This document shows, piece by piece, positions 1 to 9,123 of a stretch of 64,000 nt of DNA; position 1 is the stretch's first letter; each line of letters begins with the position of its first letter. The notes beneath the pieces were generated by a model, which was given only the letters and a program-made list of their open reading frames with translations, made no database searches and had not been told where the DNA came from. Origin of the DNA: Cylindrospermum sp. NIES-4074 (GTDB taxonomy: Bacteria > Cyanobacteriota > Cyanobacteriia > Cyanobacteriales > Nostocaceae). Both the position numbers and the translations under genes were made by a program. The DNA lies in the NCBI GenBank assembly GCA_003994795.1, contig AP018269.1, positions 2,877,484-2,941,483 on the forward strand, given 5' to 3'.

Positions 1-580
1 AAAAGGTTTCATGGACAATACAGCTACCTTCCCACAGCACTAAATCTCGCCCTGTCTGTTCCATAACATACCGCCCCAAATTTCGATCTGGGGCAAAAAT
101 GATCGGCTGTTCTTTTGGTATCTGCTGCACAATCTTCACAGCGTTGGAACTGGTGCAGATGATATCGCTCATGGCCTTAATATCGGCAGAGCAGTTGATG
201 TAAGAAACCACCAGATGATTTGGATGTGCTGCTTTAAAAGCTGCAAACGCCTCTGCTGGACAACTATCTGCTAAAGAACAACCAGCATTCAAATCTGGTA
301 ACAGCACCAATTTATCAGGATTGAGTATCTTAGCTGTTTCTGCCATGAAATGAACGCCAGCAAAGACGATCGCATCTGCATTGGTTTTTGCAGCTGCTTT
401 TGCCAGTTGTAATGAATCCCCGATAAAGTCTGCGATATCCTGAATATCCGGCTCTTGATAGTAATGCGCTAGGATAACCGCGTTGAGTTCTTTTTTAAGA
501 TCCGCAATCGCAGCAAATAAATCTAGTGGTAATGCACTGGTTTGGGTTGTGTCCCGTTGAGCAAGTGTAGTTGTAAACAC
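1..580 (-). CDS. nadA: Quinolinate synthase NadA, 5' part (cut by window edge)
   Basis: Reading leftward from a GTG at 580, the protein starts [13 protein letters not shown] and runs about 193 residues to the window edge, so the C-terminal part is missing. Seen: the family-typical [17 protein letters not shown] segment near residue 35, then [10 protein letters not shown], which carries a conserved cysteine of the [4Fe-4S] cluster, and an [18 protein letters not shown]-like stretch. NadA condenses iminoaspartate with dihydroxyacetone phosphate to make quinolinate, the first committed intermediate of de novo NAD synthesis, in the cytosol. The gene is divergent from the metallophosphoesterase on the other strand. 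The start codon is the first plausible one in front of the conserved region; no strong ribosome binding site is visible, so the exact start is uncertain. Confidence 0.93.
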   Translation of the reverse strand, partial: MFTTTLAQRDTTQTSALPLDLFAAIADLKKELNAVILAHYYQEPDIQDIADFIGDSLQLAKAAAKTNADAIVFAGVHFMAETAKILNPDKLVLLPDLNAGCSLADSCPAEAFAAFKAAHPNHLVVSYINCSADIKAMSDIICTSSNAVKIVQQIPKEQPIIFAPDRNLGRYVMEQTGRDLVLWEGSCIVHETF

Positions 581-729
581 AATTAGGGGTTGCTTCTAGT
601 TGCAAGTTGTTGTCTTGTGGAATCAATTATAGTAGTTTTTACCAAAAATGGTGGACGGTTGATATTTCCAGATTGTGTCCAAATCCGGCTGAGTTTCCTA
701 TGCTGGAGATAGACGGCAAGGAAAGCGGC

Positions 730-1662
730 ATGACCAGTCAGAAAACTCAATCAATAACCCTGAAAATTGCTGTAGTTGGCGATGTTCACGACCAATGGGA
801 AGTAGAGGATGGTATAGCACTCAAGCATCTGGGTGTGGACTTGGTGCTGTTTGTGGGGGATTTCGGCAATGAGTCGGTGGAAGTGGTGAGAGCGATCGCC
901 TCCCTCGACATTCCCAAAGCAGCGGTAATGGGCAACCACGACGCATGGTACTCGGCCACTGAATGGGGACGCAAAAAATGTCCCTATGACCGCACCAAGG
1001 AAGACTGGGTACAGGAACAACTGGATTTATTAGGAGTGTCCCAAGTCGGTTATGGTAAGTTGGATTTTCCAGATGGGAATTTAACTGTGGTGGGTGGTCG
1101 TCCTTTTACCTGGGGTGGCCCCGAGTGGAGATTTGCGGAAATCTGTAAGGAACGGTATGGTGTAACGAGTTTAGAAGAGTCCGCAGAGCGCATTGTTAAA
1201 GCGGTGAAAAGTGCTGCTTATGAGACGATTATTTTTTTGGGTCATAATGGGCCTAGCGGATTAGGCGATCGCCCTGAAGATCCCTGCGGCAAAGATTGGC
1301 ATCCCATTGGCGGCGATTTTGGCGATCCAGATTTTGGTGAGGCGATTTCTCAGAGTCTCACGGCTGGTAAAACTATTCCTCTGGTTACTTTTGGGCACAT
1401 GCACCGGACTCTCAGACACACTAAGAAGGTGCTGCGAAAGGCTGTTTTTAGAAGTCCAGAGGGGACAATTTACTTAAATGCCGCAACTGTGCCCAGGATT
1501 GTGGAAAATGACGACGGGGTGAAGCTACGGAATTTTTCGATTGTCACTTTAGAGGGGGGTGTGGTTTCCCAAGTCTCCCTTGTTTGGGTGGGTAATGATT
1601 TCCAGGTGGCATCGGAGGAAATTTTATATTCGCGATCGCTTCCAGTAGTGCCAATTGTGTAG
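730..1662 (+). CDS. Metallophosphoesterase, cyanobacterial TIGR04168-like family
   Basis: A 310-residue calcineurin-like phosphoesterase. Metal-binding motifs are visible in order: GDVHD just after the start, FVGDFGNE, MGNHDAWY, FLGHNGPSG and FGHMHRTL, which match the D-x-H / GDxxD / GNHD / H / GHxH series of the superfamily. The family is conserved in cyanobacteria and plastid-bearing plants, but its substrate is not known to me. I chose the ATG at 730 because an AAGGA sequence lies about 7 bases upstream and the protein then begins just before the first motif. An open frame reaches back to a TTG at 607, but that extension has no conserved features. The gene is divergent from nadA and is followed by tRNA-Ser. 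Confidence 0.85.
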   Translation: MTSQKTQSITLKIAVVGDVHDQWEVEDGIALKHLGVDLVLFVGDFGNESVEVVRAIASLDIPKAAVMGNHDAWYSATEWGRKKCPYDRTKEDWVQEQLDLLGVSQVGYGKLDFPDGNLTVVGGRPFTWGGPEWRFAEICKERYGVTSLEESAERIVKAVKSAAYETIIFLGHNGPSGLGDRPEDPCGKDWHPIGGDFGDPDFGEAISQSLTAGKTIPLVTFGHMHRTLRHTKKVLRKAVFRSPEGTIYLNAATVPRIVENDDGVKLRNFSIVTLEGGVVSQVSLVWVGNDFQVASEEILYSRSLPVVPIV

Positions 1663-1762
1663 ATAATGAGATATAGTATTATCTGTCGGTTTTGGTTTTA
1701 GCTAAGGTAAGCGTCTACATGGCGTTTTGACCAAGGGTAAGCGAAAGCGCGACAGATTTACT

Positions 1763-1847
1763 GGAGAGGTGGCAGAGTGGTCGATTGCGTCTGACTTGAA
1801 ATCAGATGAGGTGAAAGCCTCCGGGAGTTCGAATCTCCCCTTCTCCG
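1763..1847 (+). tRNA. tRNA-Ser (anticodon UGA)
   Basis: An 85-base class II tRNA. The 5' acceptor strand GGAGAGG pairs with CTTCTCC at the 3' end (one G-U pair), followed by discriminator G. The anticodon stem CTGAC/ATCAG type brackets a loop with TGA, the long variable arm is present, and the T-loop TTCGAATC is canonical. CCA is not encoded. It stands alone between the metallophosphoesterase and a minus-strand gene. Confidence 0.95.
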
Positions 1848-1896
1848 TTCAGAAATAACCACTGCGTTGGCGGTAAAAATCACAGTAAACGCGATA

Positions 1897-1945
1897 ATTC
1901 TGAGCGAAACTAAGGATTTTAGAAATTATTCGCTTCGCTCAGAAT
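1897..1945. repeat. Inverted repeat, 12-bp arms
   Basis: ATTCTGAGCGAA at 1897-1908 is matched exactly by TTCGCTCAGAAT at 1934-1945, with a 25-base spacer. It lies just after tRNA-Ser and could form a hairpin in RNA, but lacks a T tract, so it looks like one of the short palindromic intergenic elements common in Nostocales rather than a clear terminator. Confidence 0.6.
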
Positions 1946-1990
1946 GATAAAACGCTACAATCTGACTTCAACTGAGTATAGGCGATCGCT

Positions 1991-2293
1991 TTAAGCCGTC
2001 AACCTAGTAGGTTCTTGTTGGAGAAGATTAATTACTTCTTCGCTCCACTTAATTTGATTACCACTCCAATTACCATTCGTATTGGTAACTAAATAAACTC
2101 GACCATACTTTTGACCTTTTTCAGTAAGTTGCCACTTTGACTTACCTTTTCTACTCTTGAGCTTCTTTTGTAAGCCCAACTGTTCTAAAAGCTGGTTTAC
2201 TTGTCGGTTGGAAACTCTACTGTTGACCGACTCACTCAACCGCAGCGCAATTTTTGTCGGTGTGAGATCGACATTTGCAATATTTTCTGTCAT
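1991..2293 (-). CDS. Small winged-helix-like protein, phage antirepressor (KilAC)-like
   Basis: A 100-residue protein, ATG at 2293. Residues 10-65 read as a helix-turn-helix: LTPTKIALRLSE, then VSNRQVNQLLEQLGLQ, then a basic KSRKGKSKWQLTEKGQKYG wing. This pattern (sense the domain state, pick a partner, WxLTxKGxxYG) resembles the C-terminal DNA-binding domain of phage antirepressors of the KilAC/ANT group; the resemblance is from motif memory and not a computed hit. The C-terminal tail has QIKWSEEVINLL. It lies 189 bases downstream of the nurA stop on the same strand, so it may belong to that transcript, but no functional link can be shown. Alternatively it is a stand-alone transcription factor or a remnant of a larger phage protein. 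Confidence 0.6.
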   Translation of the reverse strand: MTENIANVDLTPTKIALRLSESVNSRVSNRQVNQLLEQLGLQKKLKSRKGKSKWQLTEKGQKYGRVYLVTNTNGNWSGNQIKWSEEVINLLQQEPTRLTA

Positions 2294-2482
2294 AATTGGG
2301 GCTACGAAATTAAATTAATTCAGAGCCAGATACCCAAAAACGCAATTAATGGGGCTGGCTTTTTTGTTGCCAAAGTGCATCAAAGCAAATACCCATTAAG
2401 AGTAACTCAGTCTGCTTCTACACTAAAATAATTTTTGCAATATTTATTGTAGATGTCAAGTACCCGACATACTTTTTCTGTA

Positions 2483-4654
2483 TCAGCGTCCACCTGCTAA
2501 ATGCTTTTTCAAGTCAGCAATTAGATTTCTGACTTTCTCCTCTACCTCGTCACTCAATTTATTACGGGCAAATTTTGCTGCTTCATCAGCATAGAGTGTC
2601 ACATCGGGTACAAGAACAGGATAACGACTTTCTGTTTCTCCTTCATCAAAACCTGTTTGTGTATGTCCATGATCGCGTTCCCAACGTCCTGCCCCTAACC
2701 ATGACAGCATCTTATCTAGTGTTTTTTGGTAAGTTTGTAAGTTTTGCTTTTCTAAATTAATGGCAACTTCAAGACGAGGAATTAAAAAGTGTGCACTTCC
2801 ACCAGAATCACCATTAACTATTGTTTCATAAGCAGAGCTAGGGGCAGCATAACACATGAGTACACCTACTTTATGACATATATAAATAAATGGTGTATAG
2901 TCATCTTCTTCTAGTCTATTTTCTTCGCCATTCGCTTGTTTTCTAGCAAGGCGTTGAGCAATAAAAGTTTGCCAGTCCTCTATCTCATTTTCATTTAAAG
3001 GCTCAGGTTGCTCATCTTTTGAAATGATTATGGGTAATATATCATCTACAAAAGCAATATCTGAAAATCGTCTGAGAACTCGACAGCTTATAAAGTGTTT
3101 CTGTTTATTAAACTCACTAGAATAGTTAGCTAAACCTAAAAATAAAAGATGGGATACTGATGTATCGACAAAAGGCGTTTTATAAACATCATCGGCATTA
3201 ACTATAAATTTACCCTGTACCTGAATTTTTCTGTTATACAAATACCAAAATACTAAAGGTGATAACCATGAAAGCTCTGGATTTTTTACTGCCGAACCGT
3301 AAACAATTTCACCAAGAGGATTTAACATAGTATTATGAATAACTCCAGCAAATTCTGCGATTTGATTACGTACAATATCACCATATAAGCCATCAGCTTC
3401 ATAGAAATTAATTCTATGTACAACAGGAAAGACACGACCATCTCGAAAAATTAGGGTTACTTTTGGATTAATCTCTAAATCCGGTAAATTACCCATAGGC
3501 CGCCATTCAGTAGTTCTGGTTGCAACACGGTAATCTTGATGATATTGACGCAGTTCTAAGGCCGCTGTTTGCGCTCTTTTAAAGGTGTCAGTACCAAGTG
3601 TTCGCATTAGATTTGGAGATAGTACTAAACCTTTAGCAGCAGCATTATATTCTTCATATTCCTGTAGTCCATCAGGAGAAATATCAAAATCCAAATATTC
3701 CTGTTTTGTAGGATTATTGTCATCAACTATCATTGCAGCAGCAGAAGTAGTCACTATGACGGGATCTGGCGGAATAAAGCTACCTGAAGTGTGATTAAGA
3801 AAAATTTTTGCTATGGAAGCATCAGTTCCAACTGCTGCTTTATGTTGGTTTACCGGAGGAGTTGTTTCATCGATTAACCTATCACCTATAATTCGATTTT
3901 TTAATCTATCTCGTGCTGCTTTTTCATTAAATTGAGCGCGTCTTCCATCACGGAAAAAATTTTTGGCTTGTGAAGGTAAGTCTAAAATGCCTTCTATTTC
4001 ATCTCGTGAACGGTCAAGCCGCCAAAATTTTTGCAAATTGTTTCTTGCCCATGTTAATCTTTCATCTAATCTTCTAACCAAAACTTGCGCTTCTACTGTT
4101 TCTGATTTTTGCAATTTACATTCAATTTCTTCGCCTAACTGGTTAAGGTCATTAACTACCCAATGTGCCATGTTGACAACAAGCTCTATAGGGTTTTGTA
4201 TAGCTATTTCTGATGCGTAATCAATAATTACTTTTGCATAAGTATCAGCTAGTAGATTATTAGCAGCGATTTTTCCTAAAACTGTTTGCCATTGCTTTTG
4301 ACGTTCCCGTTCTTGTGGATCTATCTGCTCTTTTTCAATTTCTGTTTTAGCTACAAAGTGAGATTTGGCACTATCTACACCTGGTATATCCTGAAAAGGA
4401 TTTACATATTGAGGTACAGTTTTGAGGTTAAAGTATGCATAGGGTGGTTTCCCTCGTCCTTGACCTTGACGCTTGCGCTTGATCAGTTTTTCTCCCTTTA
4501 CCAGTTGGTTTAAAAGATTGCGTACACCTCTGGGAGAAATATCACTATCTTCTGATTGCAAATGGTTGATTATTTCGTCAACCTCTAAACCTTCTGGTTG
4601 TTTTAGTAATAAATCTAAAATTTTCTGAGTTAAGATATCTTCTGCTGCCGCCAT
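2483..4654 (-). CDS. nurA: NurA-domain nuclease with N-terminal winged helix
   Basis: A 723-residue protein. Residues 1-76 look like a winged helix (two helices, then a basic KRKRQGQGRGKPPYAYF wing). Residues 100-260 are charged and helical. The NurA-like nuclease core follows: TDAS at 277-280 is a candidate for the first acidic metal-binding motif, LIFRDGRVFP at 401-410 the second, and the C-terminal part has LIPRLEVAINLEK at 624-636. NurA is a 5'-3' exo/endonuclease that works with the hexameric HerA translocase in DNA-end resection; here the assignment rests as much on the HerA-type partner as on motifs. The start overlaps the end of the herA-like gene by 25 bases, which indicates translational coupling. 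It is far longer than archaeal NurA (about 300-450 residues), mainly through the N-terminal extension. The role could be repair or phage defence. Confidence 0.75.
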   Translation of the reverse strand: MAAAEDILTQKILDLLLKQPEGLEVDEIINHLQSEDSDISPRGVRNLLNQLVKGEKLIKRKRQGQGRGKPPYAYFNLKTVPQYVNPFQDIPGVDSAKSHFVAKTEIEKEQIDPQERERQKQWQTVLGKIAANNLLADTYAKVIIDYASEIAIQNPIELVVNMAHWVVNDLNQLGEEIECKLQKSETVEAQVLVRRLDERLTWARNNLQKFWRLDRSRDEIEGILDLPSQAKNFFRDGRRAQFNEKAARDRLKNRIIGDRLIDETTPPVNQHKAAVGTDASIAKIFLNHTSGSFIPPDPVIVTTSAAAMIVDDNNPTKQEYLDFDISPDGLQEYEEYNAAAKGLVLSPNLMRTLGTDTFKRAQTAALELRQYHQDYRVATRTTEWRPMGNLPDLEINPKVTLIFRDGRVFPVVHRINFYEADGLYGDIVRNQIAEFAGVIHNTMLNPLGEIVYGSAVKNPELSWLSPLVFWYLYNRKIQVQGKFIVNADDVYKTPFVDTSVSHLLFLGLANYSSEFNKQKHFISCRVLRRFSDIAFVDDILPIIISKDEQPEPLNENEIEDWQTFIAQRLARKQANGEENRLEEDDYTPFIYICHKVGVLMCYAAPSSAYETIVNGDSGGSAHFLIPRLEVAINLEKQNLQTYQKTLDKMLSWLGAGRWERDHGHTQTGFDEGETESRYPVLVPDVTLYADEAAKFARNKLSDEVEEKVRNLIADLKKHLAGGR

Positions 4655-6189
4655 TTTTTAACTTCCTCTGCAATATTCGGTGTTGGGGCACCTTCACGAG
4701 TTTCGCGTTTACGAATACGTATCTGTGCTGGATGGCGTATTATATCCATACTTGATGACATGATTGCTGTACCTTTTGGTAATTTAGGTATACGAGAAAT
4801 CATTTCATCGGAAATACCGCCTAAAGTACCGGATATCAATTTCATGTCATCTGGATCTAGGGCAAAAACTAGACGAGTATTGCAAGTTAACAATACTTGC
4901 TTATCCATAGATGCAGGACTTTGAGTAATTAATGTAACTCCAATTGCATCATGTCGAGCAGTACGAATCATCTCCCGGATGACTTGAGTTGATGCTGTGG
5001 TTTGTCCTCCTGCGGGTAAGAAAAAGTGCGCTTCATCCAGTACAAAGACAAAAGGTGGAATGCGATCGCGTTTTCTCAATGCTTGCAATAGTCTGACTGA
5101 TGCCCCAACTATCAAATTTCGTTGCTGTTGGCTCAAATGTCCAACAAAAACATTAGTAATTGGTTGTTGAGCAAATTTCTCTAGCCAAGACTCTGTTCCG
5201 GTTGTCAATAGTGGATTACGCTTGAATACTGTTGATACTTTACGTGCGGCTCTGCCTCCCACTGCTCCTTGTCCAAATTCAGTAGCAGCCCCTTGGATTT
5301 CTTCCAATAATTCTTCAATCTGGATATTTACTTTGCCGCTTTTTTCTAAGCTTTGAAGTGCTTCAGTAAATATGGAATCATAAGCCATAGATACCAATTC
5401 TGATTGATCAGATGTCAGATTAGGAACAAAACCCAGAAACTCACTAAGTCCAATTACTGAGTAAGGAACGCGGAAATTTACGCCCGCTCGAAAATTTAGA
5501 CCTCCCAAATCTTCAGTAGCATGAATTACATCTCCCAAAACGTCAAAAGCGATAACAGGTATGCCATGTCTGACTAATTCTTCTATCAAAACGCCTGTAG
5601 CATAACTTTTACCTACACCTGTTTTACCCACAACTGCCAAGTGTCGGGCGATCGCTTCCATTGGCAAAATAAAATTAGCACTCTTACCACCAGATTCTAT
5701 TTCACCTAAGTAAAAACCATGTTCTTGCGTGTCAGGTGTATTGAGCAGTTGCGGTATTCTGTCAGATGGTATTTCATATACTCCCTGACCTGTTTGTGCT
5801 AATAGACTGGGTTCTTTAATAGTGATGTGATCGTTATCATCAAGATGTATTTCACCTAAAACCTCAACAGTCATCACACGGGTAACATGGGGAGAGCGAT
5901 CGCCAGGTCGAGTTTTGTCTGAACCTACCTGATAAGCCTGATTTTGTTGCAATGTAGACGGGTTAGCACGCGGGTTATCTTCTGTACCCTTGATTATCCG
6001 TCCATAATGAACTATTTCATCTTTGTCTCTTTGGATAACTACGTAAGTTCCCAAAGCTGGTATACGCCCTTCACGGACATGAAACGGCACTTCCTCAAAT
6101 GTTGGTGAACCCAAGAAAGGAGAGGAAGACGTTGTTCCCAGTCGAACATTTTCGGATAGAGAAAGGGCTTGTTTTAAATTCTTACCCAT
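4630..6189 (-). CDS. herA: HerA-type hexameric DNA translocase ATPase
   Basis: A 519-residue FtsK/HerA-superfamily ATPase. An N-terminal HAS-barrel-like beta domain covers about residues 30-150. Walker A is GKTGVGKS at 188-195, Walker B is FVFVLDEAHFF at about 380-390 with the DE pair at 385-386, and a C-terminal ITQSPASMD sensor segment and an arginine-rich tail follow. HerA rings pump double-stranded DNA and activate the partner nuclease NurA. ATG at 6189 is the natural start. It is the first gene of the pair with nurA, overlapping it by 25 bases. It diverges from the Uma2 gene at 6335, so its promoter lies in the 145-base AT-rich gap. Confidence 0.88.
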   Translation of the reverse strand: MGKNLKQALSLSENVRLGTTSSSPFLGSPTFEEVPFHVREGRIPALGTYVVIQRDKDEIVHYGRIIKGTEDNPRANPSTLQQNQAYQVGSDKTRPGDRSPHVTRVMTVEVLGEIHLDDNDHITIKEPSLLAQTGQGVYEIPSDRIPQLLNTPDTQEHGFYLGEIESGGKSANFILPMEAIARHLAVVGKTGVGKSYATGVLIEELVRHGIPVIAFDVLGDVIHATEDLGGLNFRAGVNFRVPYSVIGLSEFLGFVPNLTSDQSELVSMAYDSIFTEALQSLEKSGKVNIQIEELLEEIQGAATEFGQGAVGGRAARKVSTVFKRNPLLTTGTESWLEKFAQQPITNVFVGHLSQQQRNLIVGASVRLLQALRKRDRIPPFVFVLDEAHFFLPAGGQTTASTQVIREMIRTARHDAIGVTLITQSPASMDKQVLLTCNTRLVFALDPDDMKLISGTLGGISDEMISRIPKLPKGTAIMSSSMDIIRHPAQIRIRKRETREGAPTPNIAEEVKKWRQQKIS

Positions 6190-6334
6190 ATTACAACAAA
6201 AATATATGCAATAAATAATTATTGTAGCAGTTCGGTGTAAAAAATCAATTCATGCTTTGTAGATAGCACATCCTCTTCGCCCTGCAAAAATGTCAAACTA
6301 AGGATGACAAGACAAAAGCACCCACTCACCAACG

Positions 6335-6886
6335 ATGTACCTAACCCCAACCAAATGGACGACAGAGGAATATCACCGCATGATTGTGGCGGGTATCTTG
6401 GATAATCGACGTGTGGAACTACTGAAAGGAGAAATTATTGAAATGTCACCAGAAGGGGAACCTCACGCCTATTTCAGCAGTGAAGCGGGAGAATATTTAA
6501 TTAAATTATTAGGCGATCGCGCTACGATTCGTCTAGATAAGCCAATTACCCTACCGAACAACTCTGAACCTGAGCCTGATATTGCTGTTGTGCAACGTTT
6601 GGGGCGCGAGTATCTCGAACATCACCCTTACCCCAAGAATATTTTTTGGCTGATTGAATACGCAGATTCCAGTTTAGAAAAGGATTTAGAGATAAAAAGT
6701 AAAATCTATGCTGAGGTGAACATTTGCGAATATTGGGTGGTTAACTTGAAAAGAAGAAATTTAATTGTCTTTCGTGAACCCCAAGATTGTGAATATGCAT
6801 CAAAGTCTACACTAAACTCTGGAACTATTCACCCCTTAGCTTTTCCAGATATAGCAATTTCAGTAAATACAATTATTAGTAATTAA
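6335..6886 (+). CDS. Uma2 family (DUF820) putative restriction-like endonuclease
   Basis: A 183-residue protein with the usual Uma2 order: MYLTPTKWTTEEYHRMIVAGIL, RVELLKGEIIEMSPEG, then EPEPDIAVV and IFWLIEYADSSLEKD, ending with the EYWVVNLKRRNLIVFR strand. These contain the D/E and E-x-K type residues of the PD-(D/E)XK fold. Uma2 genes are greatly expanded in filamentous cyanobacteria and their biological role is unknown. The gene is divergent from herA; a second Uma2 copy is at 46051-46617. Confidence 0.9.
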   Translation: MYLTPTKWTTEEYHRMIVAGILDNRRVELLKGEIIEMSPEGEPHAYFSSEAGEYLIKLLGDRATIRLDKPITLPNNSEPEPDIAVVQRLGREYLEHHPYPKNIFWLIEYADSSLEKDLEIKSKIYAEVNICEYWVVNLKRRNLIVFREPQDCEYASKSTLNSGTIHPLAFPDIAISVNTIISN

Positions 6887-7164
6887 TAACTATTCAATTT
6901 CCTAAATTTCTTCGGGATTAATTCCCAAATCCCGGAATCTTTGCGGTAGTCGTACCGAGTGCAGACGTTGGTGGAAGCAAAAAGCAAGCTCTTTATTGGT
7001 GGGCAAAGTTTTTCACTAGTGAATTTTGGCAAGCTTCCTCAGAATCTTTAATGTCTTGTTAGGGGCAATTGGTTAGGTTAATCAAATTTGCCTTTACTGA
7101 AGACATTTTGCAGGAACTCCGAAGAAGCTATGGCCAAGAAAAATCACTGCTGTGGGTTTAGTTG
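6887..7164. other. Intergenic region, no supported gene
   Basis: About 280 bases between the convergent Uma2 and S1-domain genes. I see no open frame with family features, no tRNA and no clear terminator hairpin. The text looks like decayed sequence. Confidence 0.5.
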
Positions 7165-8067
7165 TTATTCAGCGGCTTTGTTACTAGCTCGATTAGCACG
7201 CGCTTCGGCTGAATTCATCACCTCTTCCAGATTCTCCAGTACTTCTCCAGGGAAGTTTTCTAGAACTCTGGTAGAAAGAGCTACCCGACCTTTACCTTCA
7301 TCCAAATCAATAATTACAGCTTTAATTATCTGACCAGTTTGAAAGACTTTTTCCAAGGATTCAATGAATTTTTGGCTCACCTGCTTGATATGTAGCAAGG
7401 CGCTCATACCATCTAAATCTACAAATACGCCAAAGGGTTTGATGCCAGTAACTTTACCTTCCACTAACTGACCTAGTTCTAATAAGCTAAAGTTGCTAGA
7501 ACGAGTCGCTAAACGCTGGGAAAGTATGAGTTTGTTGGTGTTGCGATTGATTTCTAAAAAGCCAACATTCAGAGTTTGACCTTTGAGTGATTCTAAGTTA
7601 TCACGCTCTTGCAAGTGCGATCGCGGAATAAATCCCCGCAAAGAAAGCAGATCAACGGTAACACCACCTTTATTCACACCCATAACCCGCACTTGCACAG
7701 TCTGGGAATTTTCCTGCATTTCTACTAGTCGTTCCCAAATATGTTGAATTTCTAGCTGCTTGCGAGAAAGAGTTACTTGACCCTCAGCATCCTGATCGCG
7801 GATAATCAAAAACTCCAGATCCTCATGCATGGGCAGCACCTCGGATAAATCGGTTACTGCTCTCAAAGAAGCCTCATCGCGGGGGAGAAAAGCTGACGAC
7901 TTGCCACCAACGTCCACATAGGCTCCATCATGGTCAATTTGGAACACCTTGCCATGTACAACCTGTCCCTTTTGAAATTGGTAGTCGTGTTTTTCCAGTG
8001 CTTTGGCGAAATCGTCCATTGAAAACGACGAATTGGCTGTTTGAGAACTTTTCGATTCGGAATTCAT
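7165..8067 (-). CDS. S1 RNA-binding domain protein, ribosomal protein S1 homologue
   Basis: About 300 residues with three S1 domains. Domain 1 begins FQKGQVVHGKVFQIDHDGAY and holds VDVGGKSSAFLPRDE; domain 2 has VRVMGVNKGGVTVDLLSLRGFIPRSHL; domain 3 has LVEGKVTGIKPFGVFVDLDG followed by SALLHIKQVS. Cyanobacterial S1 proteins have about 300-340 residues and three domains, so this is full length. It binds mRNA at translation initiation or serves as a stress-related S1 paralogue; the N-terminal FSMDDFAKALEKHDYQF is typical of the family. I took the ATG at 8067; an in-frame TTG at 8118 would add 17 poorly conserved residues. Cyanobacteria often have two S1 genes, so the symbol (rpsA or a paralogue) is left open. 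Confidence 0.85.
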   Translation of the reverse strand: MNSESKSSQTANSSFSMDDFAKALEKHDYQFQKGQVVHGKVFQIDHDGAYVDVGGKSSAFLPRDEASLRAVTDLSEVLPMHEDLEFLIIRDQDAEGQVTLSRKQLEIQHIWERLVEMQENSQTVQVRVMGVNKGGVTVDLLSLRGFIPRSHLQERDNLESLKGQTLNVGFLEINRNTNKLILSQRLATRSSNFSLLELGQLVEGKVTGIKPFGVFVDLDGMSALLHIKQVSQKFIESLEKVFQTGQIIKAVIIDLDEGKGRVALSTRVLENFPGEVLENLEEVMNSAEARANRASNKAAE

Positions 8068-8176
8068 GACTTTTGAAGATAAATTGTTATTTGACGATGC
8101 CACTGGAGTTTTACTCAACGCCCAACAATATCGGACTTAGTGGGAGATTGGGGATTTGCTGGTAATTGTTGCAAAT

Positions 8177-8923
8177 TTAGGCTGCCAACACGCTCCCAAA
8201 GAGTTGTTTTACTTGCTCCCAAGCATCGATTGCAGCTTTCAGATTATAGCTGGCACGAAGGTCACAGAAAAATCCGTGGTCAGCTCCATCGTAGCGAAAC
8301 ACACGATGGGGAATATTATATTTTTCTAACTCTGCCTCAATTTCATCTACCTGTTCTAGGGGAATACTAGCGTCTAAAGTCCCAAAAAAGGCGTAGAGTG
8401 TGCCTTGAATTTCTTTTGTGCGGGTGATGGTGGGATCTCCACCTCCGGGGGTGCGCGTGGCAATTCCAGCACCGTAGAAGGAGGCAGCAGCTTTGATATC
8501 TGGTAGGGTAGCCGCTAGATAAGCTACATGACCACCAAAACAAAAGCCAATACAGCCGAAGCTATCTTTCTTTACTTGGGGGAGGCTTTTGAGGTAGTCA
8601 ATTGCTGCTTGAATATCGCTCAATAACTCTGAGGCTTTTGTTTGCACAGCATAGCTTCTCCCAGTTTCAATATCTTGGGGAGTATAGCCTGTTTCAAAGT
8701 CAGGAGCTTGCCTTTGGAAGAGTGCAGGGGCGATCGCCACATACCCCAACTTGGCAATGCGTTCTGTAACTTCCCGAATATGAACGTTGACACCAAAAAT
8801 CTCTTGTAAGACAATCACTCCTGGGTAAGTACCGGGATTGTTTGGTTGTGCCAAGTAAGCAGCTATTTGCAAATTATCTGAGGGAAGTTTAACCGTTGTG
8901 GTATTGATTGCTAACTCTGTCAT
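8177..8923 (-). CDS. Dienelactone hydrolase family protein
   Basis: A 248-residue alpha/beta hydrolase. The catalytic triad is readable: Cys128 in GFCFGG (the nucleophile elbow, Cys instead of Ser as in dienelactone hydrolases), Asp184 in GTLDASIP and His216 in GADHGFF, plus Glu41 in VLQEIFG, which in the model enzyme interacts with the thiol. The family opens lactone rings such as dienelactone from aromatic degradation, but the cyanobacterial members have no known substrate. ATG at 8923 is the start. No signal peptide, so it is cytosolic. It is upstream of the S1 gene on the same strand. Confidence 0.92.
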   Translation of the reverse strand: MTELAINTTTVKLPSDNLQIAAYLAQPNNPGTYPGVIVLQEIFGVNVHIREVTERIAKLGYVAIAPALFQRQAPDFETGYTPQDIETGRSYAVQTKASELLSDIQAAIDYLKSLPQVKKDSFGCIGFCFGGHVAYLAATLPDIKAAASFYGAGIATRTPGGGDPTITRTKEIQGTLYAFFGTLDASIPLEQVDEIEAELEKYNIPHRVFRYDGADHGFFCDLRASYNLKAAIDAWEQVKQLFGSVLAA

Positions 8924-9123
8924 AATAATTTTTACGATGGCGGTGTGATTCTTTGATATAAATATGCCAGTATCTTCAGGCTATCTCCAATCAAATTAGC
9001 AATTTGCACTCATTGAGCGCATAAGAAAATTCCCCCAGAGAAAATCCAGGTAACAATAAAATATTTAACGGGTAGCAAATGCAGTTGGTTAGGTGCAGCT
9101 ACTAATACACAGGAGGTTTGGTG

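Noticed and set aside
607-729. N-terminal 41-residue extension of the metallophosphoesterase from a TTG
   Set aside because: No conserved residues, no ribosome binding site, and a well-placed AAGGA in front of ATG 730.
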